Positions 44,844 through 54,657 of a stretch of 62,238 bases of DNA are shown piece after piece. The stretch spans positions 1-62,238 of the forward strand of contig JAOBWF010000246.1 in the NCBI GenBank assembly GCA_025463215.1. Direction: 5' to 3'. This DNA comes from Acidobacteriota bacterium (lineage in GTDB: Bacteria > Acidobacteriota > Vicinamibacteria > Vicinamibacterales > CAVVIG01). The translations under genes were made by a program, and so were the position numbers. Within the stretch, counting starts at the first letter, position 1; every line of letters starts with the position of its first letter. The notes under the pieces are model-generated. The model did not search any database. It worked only from the letters and a program-made list of their open reading frames with translations, and was not told where the DNA came from.

Positions 44844-45359
44844 ATGGCCCAGCCGATTCGCTTCGACGTGCCGCCGCCCGACTCGCGCGCGGTGCTCCGC
44901 GAACGGGTAGAGCGCGCCCCGCAGCAACACGCCGACGCCGTCCTCGCCGCATATGATCTGCTGCAGGCGCTCCATGATCGCGGCATTCTCGATGTCACCA
45001 GGAGCGCGCTGGCCGCGAGCGACGAGCTGCTCGAGCAAGCCGTCGACGCGGTGAAGACGCCGGCGGCGATGCGGGCGCTGCGCAATCTCGTCTTCTGGCA
45101 GGGGATTCTCGGCAGTATCGAGCCGAAGTGGTTCAAGGGTCTCGTTCAGGCGGTACCGGACGGGCTGGAGATCGCGACCGCTGAGCGCGACCATCCGGTC
45201 CGCCCCTGGACGCTGCTGCGGCGCGCATTGAGCAAGGACAGTCTTCGCGGCCTGGCCGCCGCCGTCGACTTCCTCGAGAGCTTCGGCCGTCATCTCCACA
45301 TGCTGGAGCGCGAAAACGCCAAGGGTGCGAGTCTTGCGTCGCGGGCCGGAGAAGTGTAG
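44844..45359 (+). CDS. DUF1641 partner of formate dehydrogenase (ForE-like)
   Basis: A 171-residue soluble helical protein beginning nine bases after the dehydrogenase. The C-terminal LRGLAAAVDFLESFGRHL segment is the DUF1641 signature. In Firmicutes DUF1641 proteins form a complex with this type of dehydrogenase and are required for its activity at the membrane. No cofactor-binding residues are visible. Gene order supports the same role here. Confidence 0.85.
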   Translation: MAQPIRFDVPPPDSRAVLRERVERAPQQHADAVLAAYDLLQALHDRGILDVTRSALAASDELLEQAVDAVKTPAAMRALRNLVFWQGILGSIEPKWFKGLVQAVPDGLEIATAERDHPVRPWTLLRRALSKDSLRGLAAAVDFLESFGRHLHMLERENAKGASLASRAGEV

Positions 45360-45387
45360 AACCGGCGCCGCAAAAAGGAAATCGGCC

Positions 45388-45600
45388 ATGTCGTCCGAAT
45401 ATTCCGACGACGAAAAACTTCTCACCAAAGGCGAGGTTGCGCTGCTATGCCGCGTCGACGTACGGACCGTCGATCGCTGGCTGATGGCCGGCAAGGTCCC
45501 CTGTCAGCGTACGCCCAGCGGCCGCGTGTTGTTCCGGAAAGACGACGTGCTCCGGGCGGTCGCTGGAGCGCAGGCATCGCCTCGAGATCGCGAACGCTGA
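45388..45600 (+). CDS. BldC-like MerR-type DNA-binding protein
   Basis: A 70-residue protein that is essentially one winged helix-turn-helix: LLTKGEVALLCRVDVRTVDRWLMAGKV, then the wing TPSGRVLFRKDDVLRAV. This matches BldC and excisionase-like proteins, which lack an effector domain. BldC itself binds direct repeats as a head-to-tail oligomer. AGGA precedes the ATG. Four CGCGAC repeats at 10-bp period begin just after its stop codon and may be its target. Confidence 0.85.
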   Translation: MSSEYSDDEKLLTKGEVALLCRVDVRTVDRWLMAGKVPCQRTPSGRVLFRKDDVLRAVAGAQASPRDRER

Positions 45601-45610
45601 TTCCGGCAGC

Positions 45611-45650
45611 CCTTCGCGACATAGCGCGACATCTCGCGACATTGCGCGAC
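45611..45650 (+). promoter_or_regulatory. Four CGCGAC direct repeats at exact 10-bp period
   Basis: CGCGAC occurs at 45615, 45625, 45635 and 45645, each preceded by a variable four-base spacer (CCTT outside the first copy, then ATAG, ATCT, ATTG). One copy per helical turn on the same face fits cooperative head-to-tail binding. The array lies 15 bases after the BldC-like gene and about 120 bases before the di-haem peroxidase gene. Confidence 0.65.
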
Positions 45651-45771
45651 GGCGCGCGCTTGTGGCCTTGCGCCCTCCAACCGCGCGGCTTATACAACCA
45701 GTCGGAGGTGCCACCCTATGTGATTCAGCGACGAGTTGTCGGCGGCCCAACCAATAGACAGGAGGCCAGTC

Positions 45772-47595
45772 ATGCGGGTACGCGTATTCGATATCGTGTC
45801 GGTGACTTTAGCAGCGGCGCTGGGCGGCGTCATCCTTTCCGCAACCATATCGGCGCAGCGAGGCATTTTGACGCCCGAGCAGGCGCAACTCCAACAGGAC
45901 GCTGTCGACGCAGCGGCCGCCGCTGTGCCGCCCTACAACCCCTACCCGCGCGGCATCCTGCCGTCCAATCTGAATGCCGAGATTCTGCGGGTCCGGCGCG
46001 AAGTCAACGGCATCTTCAAGCAGGCGGTTGCCGAGTGGCGCGCCTTACCGCCTCTGACGCCGGTGGGGCAGCCGCCGACATTCCAGGGCACCGGCTATCA
46101 GGCGGTCACGGTGCTCGGCAAAATGATGAACTTCGACGAGCAGCTGTCGACGTTCAAGAACACGGCGTGCGCCTTCTGCCATATGCCGTACGCTGGCTTC
46201 TCCGGACCGATCCCGTCAGTCAACGTGACGATGGTCGCCTATCCCGGGTCGTATCACTTCAGGGCCGGCAAACGGACGGCGCAGCGATACACCTACTCGC
46301 CGTGGTTCCCGGTTCTCCAGCTCAACGAAACACAACAGCTGCTGTTTGGCGGAAACTTCTGGGACTCCCGCGCTACCGGCTACCTGCTGCAGAACCCCGA
46401 CGCCGAACAGGCGCAGCATCCCCCTGTCGATCCGCTGGAAATGGGATTGTCTGACACGGCGTGCATCGCGTTCCGCCTGACCACGGCCACGTACCGCAGT
46501 CTCTTCGAGGGGCTGTTTGGCAAGGGCTCGCTCGAAATCACTTTCCCGTCCGACACCGCGAAGATCTGCGGCACACCAGGCGGGGCGGCGATTTTCGGCA
46601 GCGACACCCAGCCGGTCAAGCTCAGTCCAGAGGATCGCGTTCTCGCAAATCGGGTGTTCGACAATTTCGCACAGGCTTTGGACTTCTTCGAAAAATCGAA
46701 ACAGGTCAGCCCGTTCACGTCGAAGTTCGACGCCTTCTTGAAAGGCAAAGCGAAGTTGAACGCCACCGAAACGGCCGGGTACGACCTGTTCCGCGGCAAG
46801 GCCGGCTGTAACACATGCCATCTCGACGGCAGAGGGAGCACGCAATTGGGCGGCACCGACACGAGCGCGGCCGCGAATGTGGAGCCGGTGTTCACCTGCT
46901 TTGGCTCCGCCAATCTGGGCCTACCCCTCAATCCGAGGGATAGTTTTTTCTATGAGACCAAGCCGGATTTCTTCGGCTTCACCCCCAATCCGATCGGCTT
47001 CGGCTACCGCGACCTGGGCCTGGGCACCTTCCTGAGAAGCGGGTACGGCTCCGCGCCGAATCCGAACGCATCGTGGATCCCGCTGGCCCCGCAGACCGAC
47101 GGCCAGTTCCAGGTGTCGACGGCGCGCAACGTGGCGATGGTGCCGACTCAGTGTCCGAGCACCGAGGCGCCGGGACCGTACTTCCAGAAGGAGTTCTTCC
47201 ACAATGGCTACATCAAGAGCCTGAAGCAGCTCGTACACTTCTACAACACGCGCGACGTGTTCCCGTTCGCGGTGACGTCGGGACACTGCCCGCCAGGAAA
47301 AACTGAAAAAGTGGACTGCTGGCCGATGCCCGAAGTCTCGAACAATCTCGACATGACCGTCGGGATGCTGCATTTGACGGAACAGGAGGAAAACCAGCTC
47401 GTGAAGTTCCTGGAAACCCTCACCGACGGTTTCACCACGCCGTTCCCCAACAGGGATACCTATACGGGTGCGTGCATGACCGGCGGTTCGTCGAAGACCC
47501 AGGGAAACGAGCTCCTGATTCCCACGCCGCCGCTTCCGCCATGCGCGCCGGAAGTCTGCGGCGTCGCGCCGTTCCCCAGTCCGCAGATTCGGTGA
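45772..47595 (+). CDS. Periplasmic di-haem cytochrome c peroxidase/MauG-family protein
   Basis: A 607-residue exported cytochrome (signal VSVTLAAALGGVILSATISAQ). Two c-type haem motifs: CAFCH (Cys133-His137, in NTACAFCHMPY) and CNTCH (Cys346-His350, in KAGCNTCHLDG), about 210 residues apart as in bacterial CCP/MauG proteins, though the whole is longer than the usual 350-450. AGGAGG precedes the ATG. It may reduce peroxide or carry out a MauG-like oxidation; no partner is known. It is followed by a strong hairpin and the FnIII-like gene. Confidence 0.85.
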   Translation: MRVRVFDIVSVTLAAALGGVILSATISAQRGILTPEQAQLQQDAVDAAAAAVPPYNPYPRGILPSNLNAEILRVRREVNGIFKQAVAEWRALPPLTPVGQPPTFQGTGYQAVTVLGKMMNFDEQLSTFKNTACAFCHMPYAGFSGPIPSVNVTMVAYPGSYHFRAGKRTAQRYTYSPWFPVLQLNETQQLLFGGNFWDSRATGYLLQNPDAEQAQHPPVDPLEMGLSDTACIAFRLTTATYRSLFEGLFGKGSLEITFPSDTAKICGTPGGAAIFGSDTQPVKLSPEDRVLANRVFDNFAQALDFFEKSKQVSPFTSKFDAFLKGKAKLNATETAGYDLFRGKAGCNTCHLDGRGSTQLGGTDTSAAANVEPVFTCFGSANLGLPLNPRDSFFYETKPDFFGFTPNPIGFGYRDLGLGTFLRSGYGSAPNPNASWIPLAPQTDGQFQVSTARNVAMVPTQCPSTEAPGPYFQKEFFHNGYIKSLKQLVHFYNTRDVFPFAVTSGHCPPGKTEKVDCWPMPEVSNNLDMTVGMLHLTEQEENQLVKFLETLTDGFTTPFPNRDTYTGACMTGGSSKTQGNELLIPTPPLPPCAPEVCGVAPFPSPQIR

Positions 47596-47616
47596 TACGC
47601 ACGACGTTCACGCCGG

Positions 47617-47644
47617 ACGCGAGATGGATCACTCCATCTCGCGT
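47617..47644 (+). terminator. Perfect 11-bp hairpin after the di-haem protein
   Basis: ACGCGAGATGG and CCATCTCGCGT form a perfect 11-bp stem with loop ATCACT. The stem ends 21 bases before the ATG of the FnIII-like gene. No T-run follows, so it may be a terminator, an attenuator, or an RNA-stabilising structure between the two genes. Confidence 0.6.
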
Positions 47645-47665
47645 TCGCTCCCACTGAGGACAGTC

Positions 47666-48124
47666 ATGAATACACCGCATCCGACACTCGCGATCGTCGC
47701 CGCGGCGGGCATCCTCCTCTCGTTCCCGCCCGCGGCCGCTCAGATCCTGCCCCCGCTCGAGAAAGCGGCGCGCGTCCAGATCACCAAAGCGCCGGAGCTC
47801 GAACTGGCGATCGATCATCTGACCATCATCAGGTGGACGACGAACAACCCCGGCGGATCGGACGTGCATTACGGAATCGTGCACTACGGTACCGATCCCA
47901 AGGCCCTCGGCGAGACGGCGAAATCGCCGATCCGGCTGAACCACGGCCAACCGTTCACGACGTTCCGCGTGCGCATCGACACGCTCAAGCCGCGGACGAG
48001 GTATTACTACACGGTCACTTCAGAGGAAAGCGGTGGCCAGAGCGATGGCGTGAAGAGCAGCGTCGCCAGCTTCACGACACCCGGTCCCGGGGAGCGGATC
48101 CCCGCGGACCCGAAGCGCGATTGA
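47666..48124 (+). CDS. Exported fibronectin-type-III-like protein
   Basis: A 152-residue secreted protein: signal HPTLAIVAAAGILLSFPPAAAQ, then one beta-sandwich module of the FnIII / purple-acid-phosphatase N-terminal type (LTIIRWTTNNPGGSDVHYGIVHYG; FRVRIDTLKPRTRYYYTVTS). GAGGA precedes the ATG. It follows the di-haem cytochrome in the same direction and may be its periplasmic partner. No catalytic domain is present. Confidence 0.78.
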   Translation: MNTPHPTLAIVAAAGILLSFPPAAAQILPPLEKAARVQITKAPELELAIDHLTIIRWTTNNPGGSDVHYGIVHYGTDPKALGETAKSPIRLNHGQPFTTFRVRIDTLKPRTRYYYTVTSEESGGQSDGVKSSVASFTTPGPGERIPADPKRD

Positions 48125-48157
48125 TGTTCGCGACGAGAGGCGGGCAGCTCCCTGCCG

Positions 48158-49573
48158 TCATGCCTGCGCCGCCACCGTCACCGGCACGGTGAATCGAAAT
48201 GTGGCGCCCCGCCCGGCATTGTCGGCGTTGCCGGTCGCCCACATCCGGCCTCCGTGCGACTCGATGATCGAGCGGCTGATGGGCAGTCCCATGCCGATGC
48301 CGTGATCCTTGGTCGTCACGAACGCGGTGAAGATCTGCTCGGTCTGCCCGGGGAGTAGTCCCGCTCCGGTGTCGCTGACCGAGATGACCAGGTGCCCGGG
48401 CTCGGCGTCGGACGTGATGGTCAGCTCGTTGCCGGCGCGGGTGTCCTTCATGGCCTCGATGCCGTTGAGGATCAGGTTCATGAGCACCTGCTGCAACTGG
48501 ACCGCGTCGGCCAGGGCGGGCGGCAGCCCCTCGGCAAGCCGGGTGCGGATCGCGATCGAATAGCGGTTCGCTTCGCTGCGCAGCAGCACGACCATCTCTC
48601 GAATGAGCTGATTGACGTCGACCAATTCGCGCTGCGGCGCGTGCTTCTGAAACATCACGCTGATGCTGCTGATGATGTCGGCGGCGCGCGTCACGTCGGT
48701 GATGATCCGCGACGCGGCGTCGCGCGCCTCCGGCAGATCGGGGAGATCGCGTCCCAGCCACCGCAAGCAGGTGCGGGCGTCGGTCACCGCCGCGGCAATG
48801 GGCTGCTTGATCTCGTGCGCCAGCGAAGCGGTCAGTTCTCCCATCGTCGTGACGCGGTTGATGTGCGCCATGTCCGCCTGGGCCTGCCGCAACCGTTCGC
48901 CTTCCTCGTTGGCGCGTTCCTCCGCCAGAATCACCCGCTGTGCGAGATCTTCGTTCAGGCGCTTGATTTCGGCTTTGGCCTGTTTGTGGCCGGCGGTTTC
49001 GATCACGTCCCAACTGCCGCGCCGTTTCGCGACGGCGAACTGATGGGTGCGGACGACGTCGAGAATTTCATCAGCGGCGCACGCGGCCAGCGGGTAGGTG
49101 CACAACACCGTCAGGCGCTGATTGGCGATGCACTCGTTCAGGGCCTCCTCGTACTCACAGAAGTCTGTCCAGTCCTTCTCCAGCCACGCGGTATCTCCGG
49201 TCACCCGGACGCCGGCGTAGCCGTTGGCCGAGGCGCGCGCCAGGGTCTCATGCCAGCCGCGAATCGTTCTCTGGAGATCGAACGTGCCGTCCTGCAGATA
49301 CCAGTCGTGCGCCCGAATGATCTCGATGCTGCCATCGGCGAGGTGACGATCGAAATCAGGCACAGTCTCCGCGAGCGCAGCCGCGGCATCTTCCCTGGTT
49401 ACCGGCGGGGCGACGACCCACAAGCAGAACTCCCGGCTCTCCAGGCCGGCTTTGCAGTAAGACGCCAGGGTGTCGAGCAGATCGTGTGTCGTCTCGTAAA
49501 ACAGACAGAAATGCGTCCCCCAGGGCATGTCTCCGACGACGTCGAGTCCGGTCCGCCGCATCTCGGTGGCCAT
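48158..49573 (-). CDS. Histidine kinase with N-terminal MEDS domain
   Basis: A 471-residue soluble kinase. The MEDS (methanogen/methylotroph, DcmR) sensory domain covers about 15-175 (THFCLFYETTHDLLDTLASY; ESREFCLWVVAPP; CTYPLAACAADEILDVV). A coiled-coil linker (195-235) leads to HisKA with His253 (SLAHEIKQPIAA) and a HATPase domain (VLMNLILNGIEAM; SDTGAGL; GIGMGLPIS). It converges on the FnIII-like gene. Ligand unknown; MEDS domains are thought to sense hydrocarbon derivatives or light-type cues. Confidence 0.88.
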   Translation of the reverse strand: MATEMRRTGLDVVGDMPWGTHFCLFYETTHDLLDTLASYCKAGLESREFCLWVVAPPVTREDAAAALAETVPDFDRHLADGSIEIIRAHDWYLQDGTFDLQRTIRGWHETLARASANGYAGVRVTGDTAWLEKDWTDFCEYEEALNECIANQRLTVLCTYPLAACAADEILDVVRTHQFAVAKRRGSWDVIETAGHKQAKAEIKRLNEDLAQRVILAEERANEEGERLRQAQADMAHINRVTTMGELTASLAHEIKQPIAAAVTDARTCLRWLGRDLPDLPEARDAASRIITDVTRAADIISSISVMFQKHAPQRELVDVNQLIREMVVLLRSEANRYSIAIRTRLAEGLPPALADAVQLQQVLMNLILNGIEAMKDTRAGNELTITSDAEPGHLVISVSDTGAGLLPGQTEQIFTAFVTTKDHGIGMGLPISRSIIESHGGRMWATGNADNAGRGATFRFTVPVTVAAQA

Positions 49574-49630
49574 CGTATTTCCCTCCCGCCTTCACCGCAA
49601 CGGAAGGAATATAGCGCAATGACGCAACCG

Positions 49631-51196
49631 TCAGCCTGACCTCTGCCATTGGTCTTTCCTGATGGGCGGGCGCTTCGAGCCGACGCTGCGTCGACGAGAG
49701 CCCGCGGCCCCCGGGTACCACCAGAACATGATCGCGGTCACCACGAGCACGACGACGGCGCTGACGCGAAATCCCGTATGGACCGCATCGGCAAAAGCCC
49801 GGCGGACGAAATACAAACGGCTGTCCTGAATCGCCGGGCTCAACGTGTGCACGCGTCGGATGACTTCAGCGACCGAGAGTCGAGCGGCGTCCGTGCCCAG
49901 CGCCTGCGAGACCTCCGGCGGCAGGCCCCGGGGGAATTGATTGGTCAGAATCGTCCCCATCACCGCGATGCCGAGGGCACTGCCTAGCTCGCGCGACGTG
50001 TCGTTGATGGCCGAACCCACACCCGCTTTGTCCGGGGGCAACGACCCCATGATGCTGGCGCTCATGGAAGGATTGGACAGTCCTGGTCCGACGGCCACAA
50101 TCGCGAGAGCCAGCGCATACCACCGGTAGGGTGTCGTCGGACCGCACAGCGAAATCAGCCAGAGGCCGAAGGCGATGAACAACATGCCGGCGATCAGGAC
50201 CGTTTTGGTACCGACACGCTCGGCGAGCCGTGCGCTTGACAGACTCGACACGTAGAGCGACACCGTGGCCGGCAAGATGGCCAGGCCGGTGACGAGCGGA
50301 TCGAACCCCTTGGCGTATTGCAGGAATTGGGCGTTCACGAAATACAGACTGAACATGGCGAAGAAGCTGGTGGTCAGGCCGAGCGCGCCGCTCCGGAGCG
50401 TCGGGACTCCGAACGACCGGGGATCCAGCAGCGGCTCGACGCGGCGTAGCTCGTACCACGTAAACGACGCCACGGCGGCCGCCGAAATGGCGAATGCGGT
50501 CAGGTTGCCGCCGCTGCCCCAGCCGGTTTTGGGCGCTTCGATAATCCCGGAGAGTGCCGCCCCGAAGCAGACGACCAGCAGCGCGGCGCCGATCATGTCC
50601 ATCGGCCCGGTCTGCCGCGCGGTCACAGGCGTATACTTTGCCGCCAGCGCCAGCGTCAGCAGCCCGATACTCGCCCCAATCCAGAACAGGTGCTGCCACG
50701 TGAGATACGTGACGATCGCGCCGCCGACGACCAGGCCGATGCCACCGCCGATCGCGGTGAAGGCGGCCCATACGGCGATGGCGCGGACGCGCTCCGCGCC
50801 ATCGAAGGTCCCGCTGATAATCGCCAGGGTGGTCGGCATGATGAACGCTGCGCCCGCGCCCATGACGACGCGGGCACACAGCAGGACCGCCGTGGAGTGG
50901 GCCAGCGCCGCGAGCACCGAGCCCGCGACGTAGGCTCCCAGACCGGCCAGCAACGCGCGTTTGCGGCCGTATCGATCGCCGATTGCGCCCGCAGGAAACA
51001 GCAGGCTGGCGAAGACGATGACGTAGACGTCGACGATCCAAATCAGCTGCGTGTTGGACGGATGCAAGCTGCTCGTTTCAATCTGCGGTATGGAGACGTT
51101 GATTGCGGCCACCGTGGCGATGATCAACACCACACACAAGCACATCACCGGCAGGATCATGGTGCGCCCGACTTCTCGGGCGGGCGTGTTCATCAT
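49631..51196 (-). CDS. MFS transporter, DHA2 (EmrB/QacA) family
   Basis: A 521-residue transporter with about 14 hydrophobic helices. The antiporter motif A is GAIGDRYGRKRALLAG and the motif C-like region is AFTAIGGGIGLVVGGA. DHA2 proteins export drugs or organic acids using the proton gradient. The start overlaps the upstream stop (ATGATG; the second ATG at 51193 is the alternative). As the last gene of the cupin/oxidoreductase operon it may export their product or protect against it. Confidence 0.85.
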   Translation of the reverse strand: MMNTPAREVGRTMILPVMCLCVVLIIATVAAINVSIPQIETSSLHPSNTQLIWIVDVYVIVFASLLFPAGAIGDRYGRKRALLAGLGAYVAGSVLAALAHSTAVLLCARVVMGAGAAFIMPTTLAIISGTFDGAERVRAIAVWAAFTAIGGGIGLVVGGAIVTYLTWQHLFWIGASIGLLTLALAAKYTPVTARQTGPMDMIGAALLVVCFGAALSGIIEAPKTGWGSGGNLTAFAISAAAVASFTWYELRRVEPLLDPRSFGVPTLRSGALGLTTSFFAMFSLYFVNAQFLQYAKGFDPLVTGLAILPATVSLYVSSLSSARLAERVGTKTVLIAGMLFIAFGLWLISLCGPTTPYRWYALALAIVAVGPGLSNPSMSASIMGSLPPDKAGVGSAINDTSRELGSALGIAVMGTILTNQFPRGLPPEVSQALGTDAARLSVAEVIRRVHTLSPAIQDSRLYFVRRAFADAVHTGFRVSAVVVLVVTAIMFWWYPGAAGSRRRSVGSKRPPIRKDQWQRSG

Positions 51197-52308
51197 TCCG
51201 CCTGTCGCGCGCCGGGGTCCTGGCCGGGATCGTCGACGAAGACGTCGATCGGCAGTGCGTGATGGATCGCGTAGCTGCCGTAGCTCGGATCGTGCGAAGC
51301 CGGCTGGACGTGACCGTTCGCAGCGGTGGCTCGCGCCAGCACGGTGTATCGCCCGGCCTTCGCCGGCGTCCGCCACTCGCAGGTCCAGCGCCGCCATGCG
51401 TAGCGATGCGCGGGGTCGAGGAATTGTGCGGCTTGCCACGTGTTGCCGCCGTCCGCGGTCACCTCGATGGCGACGACGTCGGTCTCGCCGGCCCATGCCG
51501 CGCCGTACACCGTGTAGACCTGGTTCGGCGCGAGTGCCTCGTCGATCCCAGGTCTGGCGATCTCGCACTTCACCCGCAGTTCTCTCAGCGCCCGCCGGAC
51601 CGGTTGTCCGTCCAGCCGATCCCAATAGGCGTAGTCCGATGTCTGCCAGTAGCCGCGAAACGGCTCGCGCACTGCGTGGATGCGGGTCAGCCACTTGACC
51701 GACGCCATGCCGTAATGACCGGGGACGATCGCGCGCACCGGGTATCCATGATCCCTGGGAAGATCGCGGCCGTTCATCTGGTACGCGATCAGTACTTCAG
51801 GCCGCAGCGCTTTGGCGCGCGGCAGACCACGGGCATACGAGATTGGACCCGGAGGCACGGGCTCTTCGAGCGGCGTGCCTCGATCCGATCCTTCGAGTAC
51901 GACTTCACACGCATCGTCTGTGACGCCGGCTCGCTCGAGTAATGAGGCCAGCGGCACACCGGTCCATTCAGCATTGCCGACCGCCCCCAGCGCCCATTGC
52001 GCGCCCTTCGCCTGCGGAACGAGAAAGACGCGGCTGTTCCCGGCGCACTCCAGGAGCGCGACTCTGGTCGCCGGCGGCATGCCGCGCAGCTCCTGGTAGG
52101 TCAGCGAAAACGGTTTCGTGACGGCGCCGTCGACGCACAGCCGATAGGCGGCCGCGTCGACGTCCGGCGCGGCGAAATGGCTGCGGATGTAGAACCGCCG
52201 CGTCGGCGTGAGATACGAGTCGGCCCAATCGAACGGAGCCTCCAGATTACGCGGCTCCTTCTCCCGAATGATCAGGCCCGGCGATGCGTCCCGGACAGGC
52301 GCGGTCAT
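51193..52308 (-). CDS. Sulfite-oxidase-like molybdopterin oxidoreductase
   Basis: A 371-residue protein of the sulfite oxidase family. The Mo-ligating cysteine is Cys88 in LLECAGNSR; the molybdopterin contacts HGYPVRAIVPGHYGMASVKW follow, and the C-terminal Ig-like dimerisation domain runs from about 245. There is no haem domain and no leader visible, so it is a cytoplasmic or unprocessed form. GGAGG precedes the ATG. It lies 18 bases after the cupin gene. Sulfite is the usual substrate but others, such as sulfoxides, occur in the family. Confidence 0.88.
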   Translation of the reverse strand: MTAPVRDASPGLIIREKEPRNLEAPFDWADSYLTPTRRFYIRSHFAAPDVDAAAYRLCVDGAVTKPFSLTYQELRGMPPATRVALLECAGNSRVFLVPQAKGAQWALGAVGNAEWTGVPLASLLERAGVTDDACEVVLEGSDRGTPLEEPVPPGPISYARGLPRAKALRPEVLIAYQMNGRDLPRDHGYPVRAIVPGHYGMASVKWLTRIHAVREPFRGYWQTSDYAYWDRLDGQPVRRALRELRVKCEIARPGIDEALAPNQVYTVYGAAWAGETDVVAIEVTADGGNTWQAAQFLDPAHRYAWRRWTCEWRTPAKAGRYTVLARATAANGHVQPASHDPSYGSYAIHHALPIDVFVDDPGQDPGARQAE

Positions 52309-52326
52309 GGCAAAGCCTCCGCCGGG

Positions 52327-53544
52327 CTACGCCGGCACGATCGGCCTTTTCTCTTTCCGCATCGCGTTCAGCGTCTGCTGGTCCAGATGCAGGTGCGCCT
52401 GCACCAGCTCGGGCGGGGTCAGGGCGATCCACTGATCGAGCGACACATCGGCGTAGTAGCTGCTCTTGAACATCTCGAGAAACCGCAGCGGCGTGGTCCC
52501 GGTGTTCTCGACGTAGTGCCCCATCGCGAACGGGACGTAGCCGACGTCGCCGGCCCGGTAGTCGAACGTGCGGGCTTGACCGGACGCGGCGAACACGCCC
52601 ATGCGCCCCTCTCCCTCGATGTAGTACTGCCACTCGTCGGTGTTGGGATGCCAGTGCAGTTCGCGCATCCCGCCCGGATTGATCTCCACGAGCGCCGCGG
52701 CGATGGTGGTGGAGGCGGGAAAGATCTTCGAGTCGACGATCCGGACCGTGCCGCTCGCGGTGCGAATCGGCTCCTGCGCCAACATGCGATAGCTCAGGCG
52801 CTTCGTGACGGCCGTGGCCCCGGCAATCGTGTCCGCGGCGAGCGCGCCGGGAATCGGCGCGGGAAACATGTACAGCTGTTCCGGGCCAGGCACGTGCGCC
52901 AACGCGGACGCCGGCACGCCGAAGTTCTTGCTCAACACGGCGCTCGGCACATGCTTGAACCAGTCGCTGATCAGGAACGTATTGTCCTCGTCGAACGTCC
53001 CGTCGTCGAACACCAGCAGGAACTCGCATCCGTCCGGACCCAATCCCTGGATCGAATGCGGGATTCCTGATGGGAAGTACCACAGATCGCCGACGCCGAC
53101 ATCGTCGATAAAGTTGTGGCCGTCGGCATTGACGGCGGTGATCCGTGCCGTGCCGTACAGCATGTAGGCCCATTCCGCCGCCTTGTGCCAGTGCAGCTCG
53201 CGCACGCCGCCGGCGTTGAGCCGCATGTTGACCCCGGCGATCGGCGTCGAGATGCCGAGCTCGCGCACCGTGACCTGCCGTGTCCACCCGCCCTCTTCGA
53301 GCCTGACGTGTGCATCCGAGAACGAGAAGCGGAGGTTGGGCAGCGTACCGTGATCGGTCGCGGGCGGAACGAGCAGGTCCGGGTTCTGGCGTTCGCGCAA
53401 GACATTGCGCGGGCCCGGATCGGTTCCGCCATGCCCTGGCCGGCGCGGCTGCGGCGGGTCGCCGGTTTGCGCGTATCCCGACGCGGCGGCGCTCACGATT
53501 CCTCCAGCGGTGGTAGCGAGCATGTGCCGGCGTGAAAGCTTCAT
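52327..53544 (-). CDS. Bicupin, oxalate-decarboxylase-like, with Tat signal
   Basis: A 405-residue secreted bicupin. The leader [21 protein letters not shown] is twin-arginine-like. Site 1 metal ligands are His118, His120, Glu124 and His163; site 2 ligands are His297, His299, Glu304 and His343, so both Mn sites look complete. The lid segment after cupin 1 is DEDN (185-188) where classical OxdC has SENS; the catalytic-type Glu is kept at 186. Oxalate to formate and CO2 is the likely reaction, and a formate dehydrogenase lies 8 kb away. It is the first gene of an operon with a sulfite-oxidase-like enzyme and an MFS transporter. Confidence 0.88.
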   Translation of the reverse strand: MKLSRRHMLATTAGGIVSAAASGYAQTGDPPQPRRPGHGGTDPGPRNVLRERQNPDLLVPPATDHGTLPNLRFSFSDAHVRLEEGGWTRQVTVRELGISTPIAGVNMRLNAGGVRELHWHKAAEWAYMLYGTARITAVNADGHNFIDDVGVGDLWYFPSGIPHSIQGLGPDGCEFLLVFDDGTFDEDNTFLISDWFKHVPSAVLSKNFGVPASALAHVPGPEQLYMFPAPIPGALAADTIAGATAVTKRLSYRMLAQEPIRTASGTVRIVDSKIFPASTTIAAALVEINPGGMRELHWHPNTDEWQYYIEGEGRMGVFAASGQARTFDYRAGDVGYVPFAMGHYVENTGTTPLRFLEMFKSSYYADVSLDQWIALTPPELVQAHLHLDQQTLNAMRKEKRPIVPA

Positions 53545-53638
53545 GCGGGCTCGAGTGCGCAAGGACAATGCCGTGTCAGACCGACGTTCGATCGTGCGCC
53601 GCCGCACGCACGGCAGTGCCCGTGCGCAAAACAACGCA

Positions 53639-53652
53639 CGTCTGCGTGCGCA
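53639..53652 (+). promoter_or_regulatory. Shared upstream element, copy B
   Basis: CGTCTGCGTGCGCA, followed by TCGC as in copy A, lies between 53544(-) and 53740(+), 88 bases before the latter start. It is part of the inverted repeat ACGCA-CGTC-TGCGT. A CGTGCGCAAAAC stretch lies just upstream. Confidence 0.5.
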
Positions 53653-53739
53653 TCGCGCTCCATGCCGTCCTGATGCGAGAAAGCCCTGTGGGACTGAGGT
53701 CGCCAGGCCCTGGCGTGCTTGTTGCCCCGACTGCCTTCG

Positions 53740-54657
53740 ATGGCACACATACGGACACCAGCATCGACGACTCGGCCGGGTTGGATTCTGGCGCTGACAG
53801 CCGCGGCCCTGCTGACCATGACGCCGCCGGTGATGGCGCAAACGAGCCCCGCGCCGGCAGCGGCCCAGGATGGCGCAGCCGCGTCCGACGCGGCGGTTCA
53901 GGACGATTGGTTGACGCGCTGGACGAAGAGAGTGGACGAGGCGCGCGCGAGCCAGCCTCACTATGTGGCGCCGATCGTCACGACCCACGTGGTTCTCGTC
54001 GAGCAGTATCGCTACGATCTCTCACGGCAGCGGGATGCGAACGGCACCGCCACGGCGAATTTCGGCGCCTCGCGCGGACTCGAACTGATTCCGACGACGC
54101 GTCTGGAAATCGGTGTGTCGCCGCCGCCGTACCTGACGCATCAGTCGACCGTGCCGGACGGATTCGGCGACACGTCGTTTCAAATCAAGTACCGCGTGTC
54201 GTCAGCTCCCGAGGGCAAAGGCGACTATTTCGTCGGCGTGTTCTTCGGCGGGTCGCTGCCCACCGGCGCCGCGCCGAACGGCGCCGGCCACCCGGTGTTC
54301 CTCCCGACGCTCGCCGTCGCCAAAGGGTTCGGTCCGGTCGACGTGCAGACCACGCTCGCCGCCGGTCTGCCCGGGAGTGGCACCGATGCGCTCGGCCGCA
54401 CGATCGTCTCTAACACCGCGGTCGACCTCCGGATCAAGGGCACGCTCTGGCCGATGATCGAAGTGAATGCCACACACTGGTCGGGCGGCACCCTCGACGG
54501 AGAGCGGGAAGTGTTCGTCACGCCCGGCATCGTCGCCGGCAGCTTTCCGCTCGCGGAGCGGCTGCACGTCGGCATCGGCGCCGGCGTGCAGATCGCGGTG
54601 TCGCAGTTTCGCCGCGACAACTACCGCTGGATAGCCTCGGTGCGGCTGCCATTCTAA
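53740..54657 (+). CDS. Outer-membrane beta-barrel-like protein
   Basis: A 305-residue exported protein: signal [21 protein letters not shown], then amphipathic strands with alternating hydrophobic residues and a C-terminal phenylalanine (WIASVRLPF), the usual mark of an outer-membrane barrel. Segments such as [18 protein letters not shown] and [16 protein letters not shown] resemble the phenol-degradation MetA-like/transporter barrel families. Start could also be 53719. It is divergent from the bicupin operon and shares its control region. Confidence 0.72.
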   Translation: MAHIRTPASTTRPGWILALTAAALLTMTPPVMAQTSPAPAAAQDGAAASDAAVQDDWLTRWTKRVDEARASQPHYVAPIVTTHVVLVEQYRYDLSRQRDANGTATANFGASRGLELIPTTRLEIGVSPPPYLTHQSTVPDGFGDTSFQIKYRVSSAPEGKGDYFVGVFFGGSLPTGAAPNGAGHPVFLPTLAVAKGFGPVDVQTTLAAGLPGSGTDALGRTIVSNTAVDLRIKGTLWPMIEVNATHWSGGTLDGEREVFVTPGIVAGSFPLAERLHVGIGAGVQIAVSQFRRDNYRWIASVRLPF

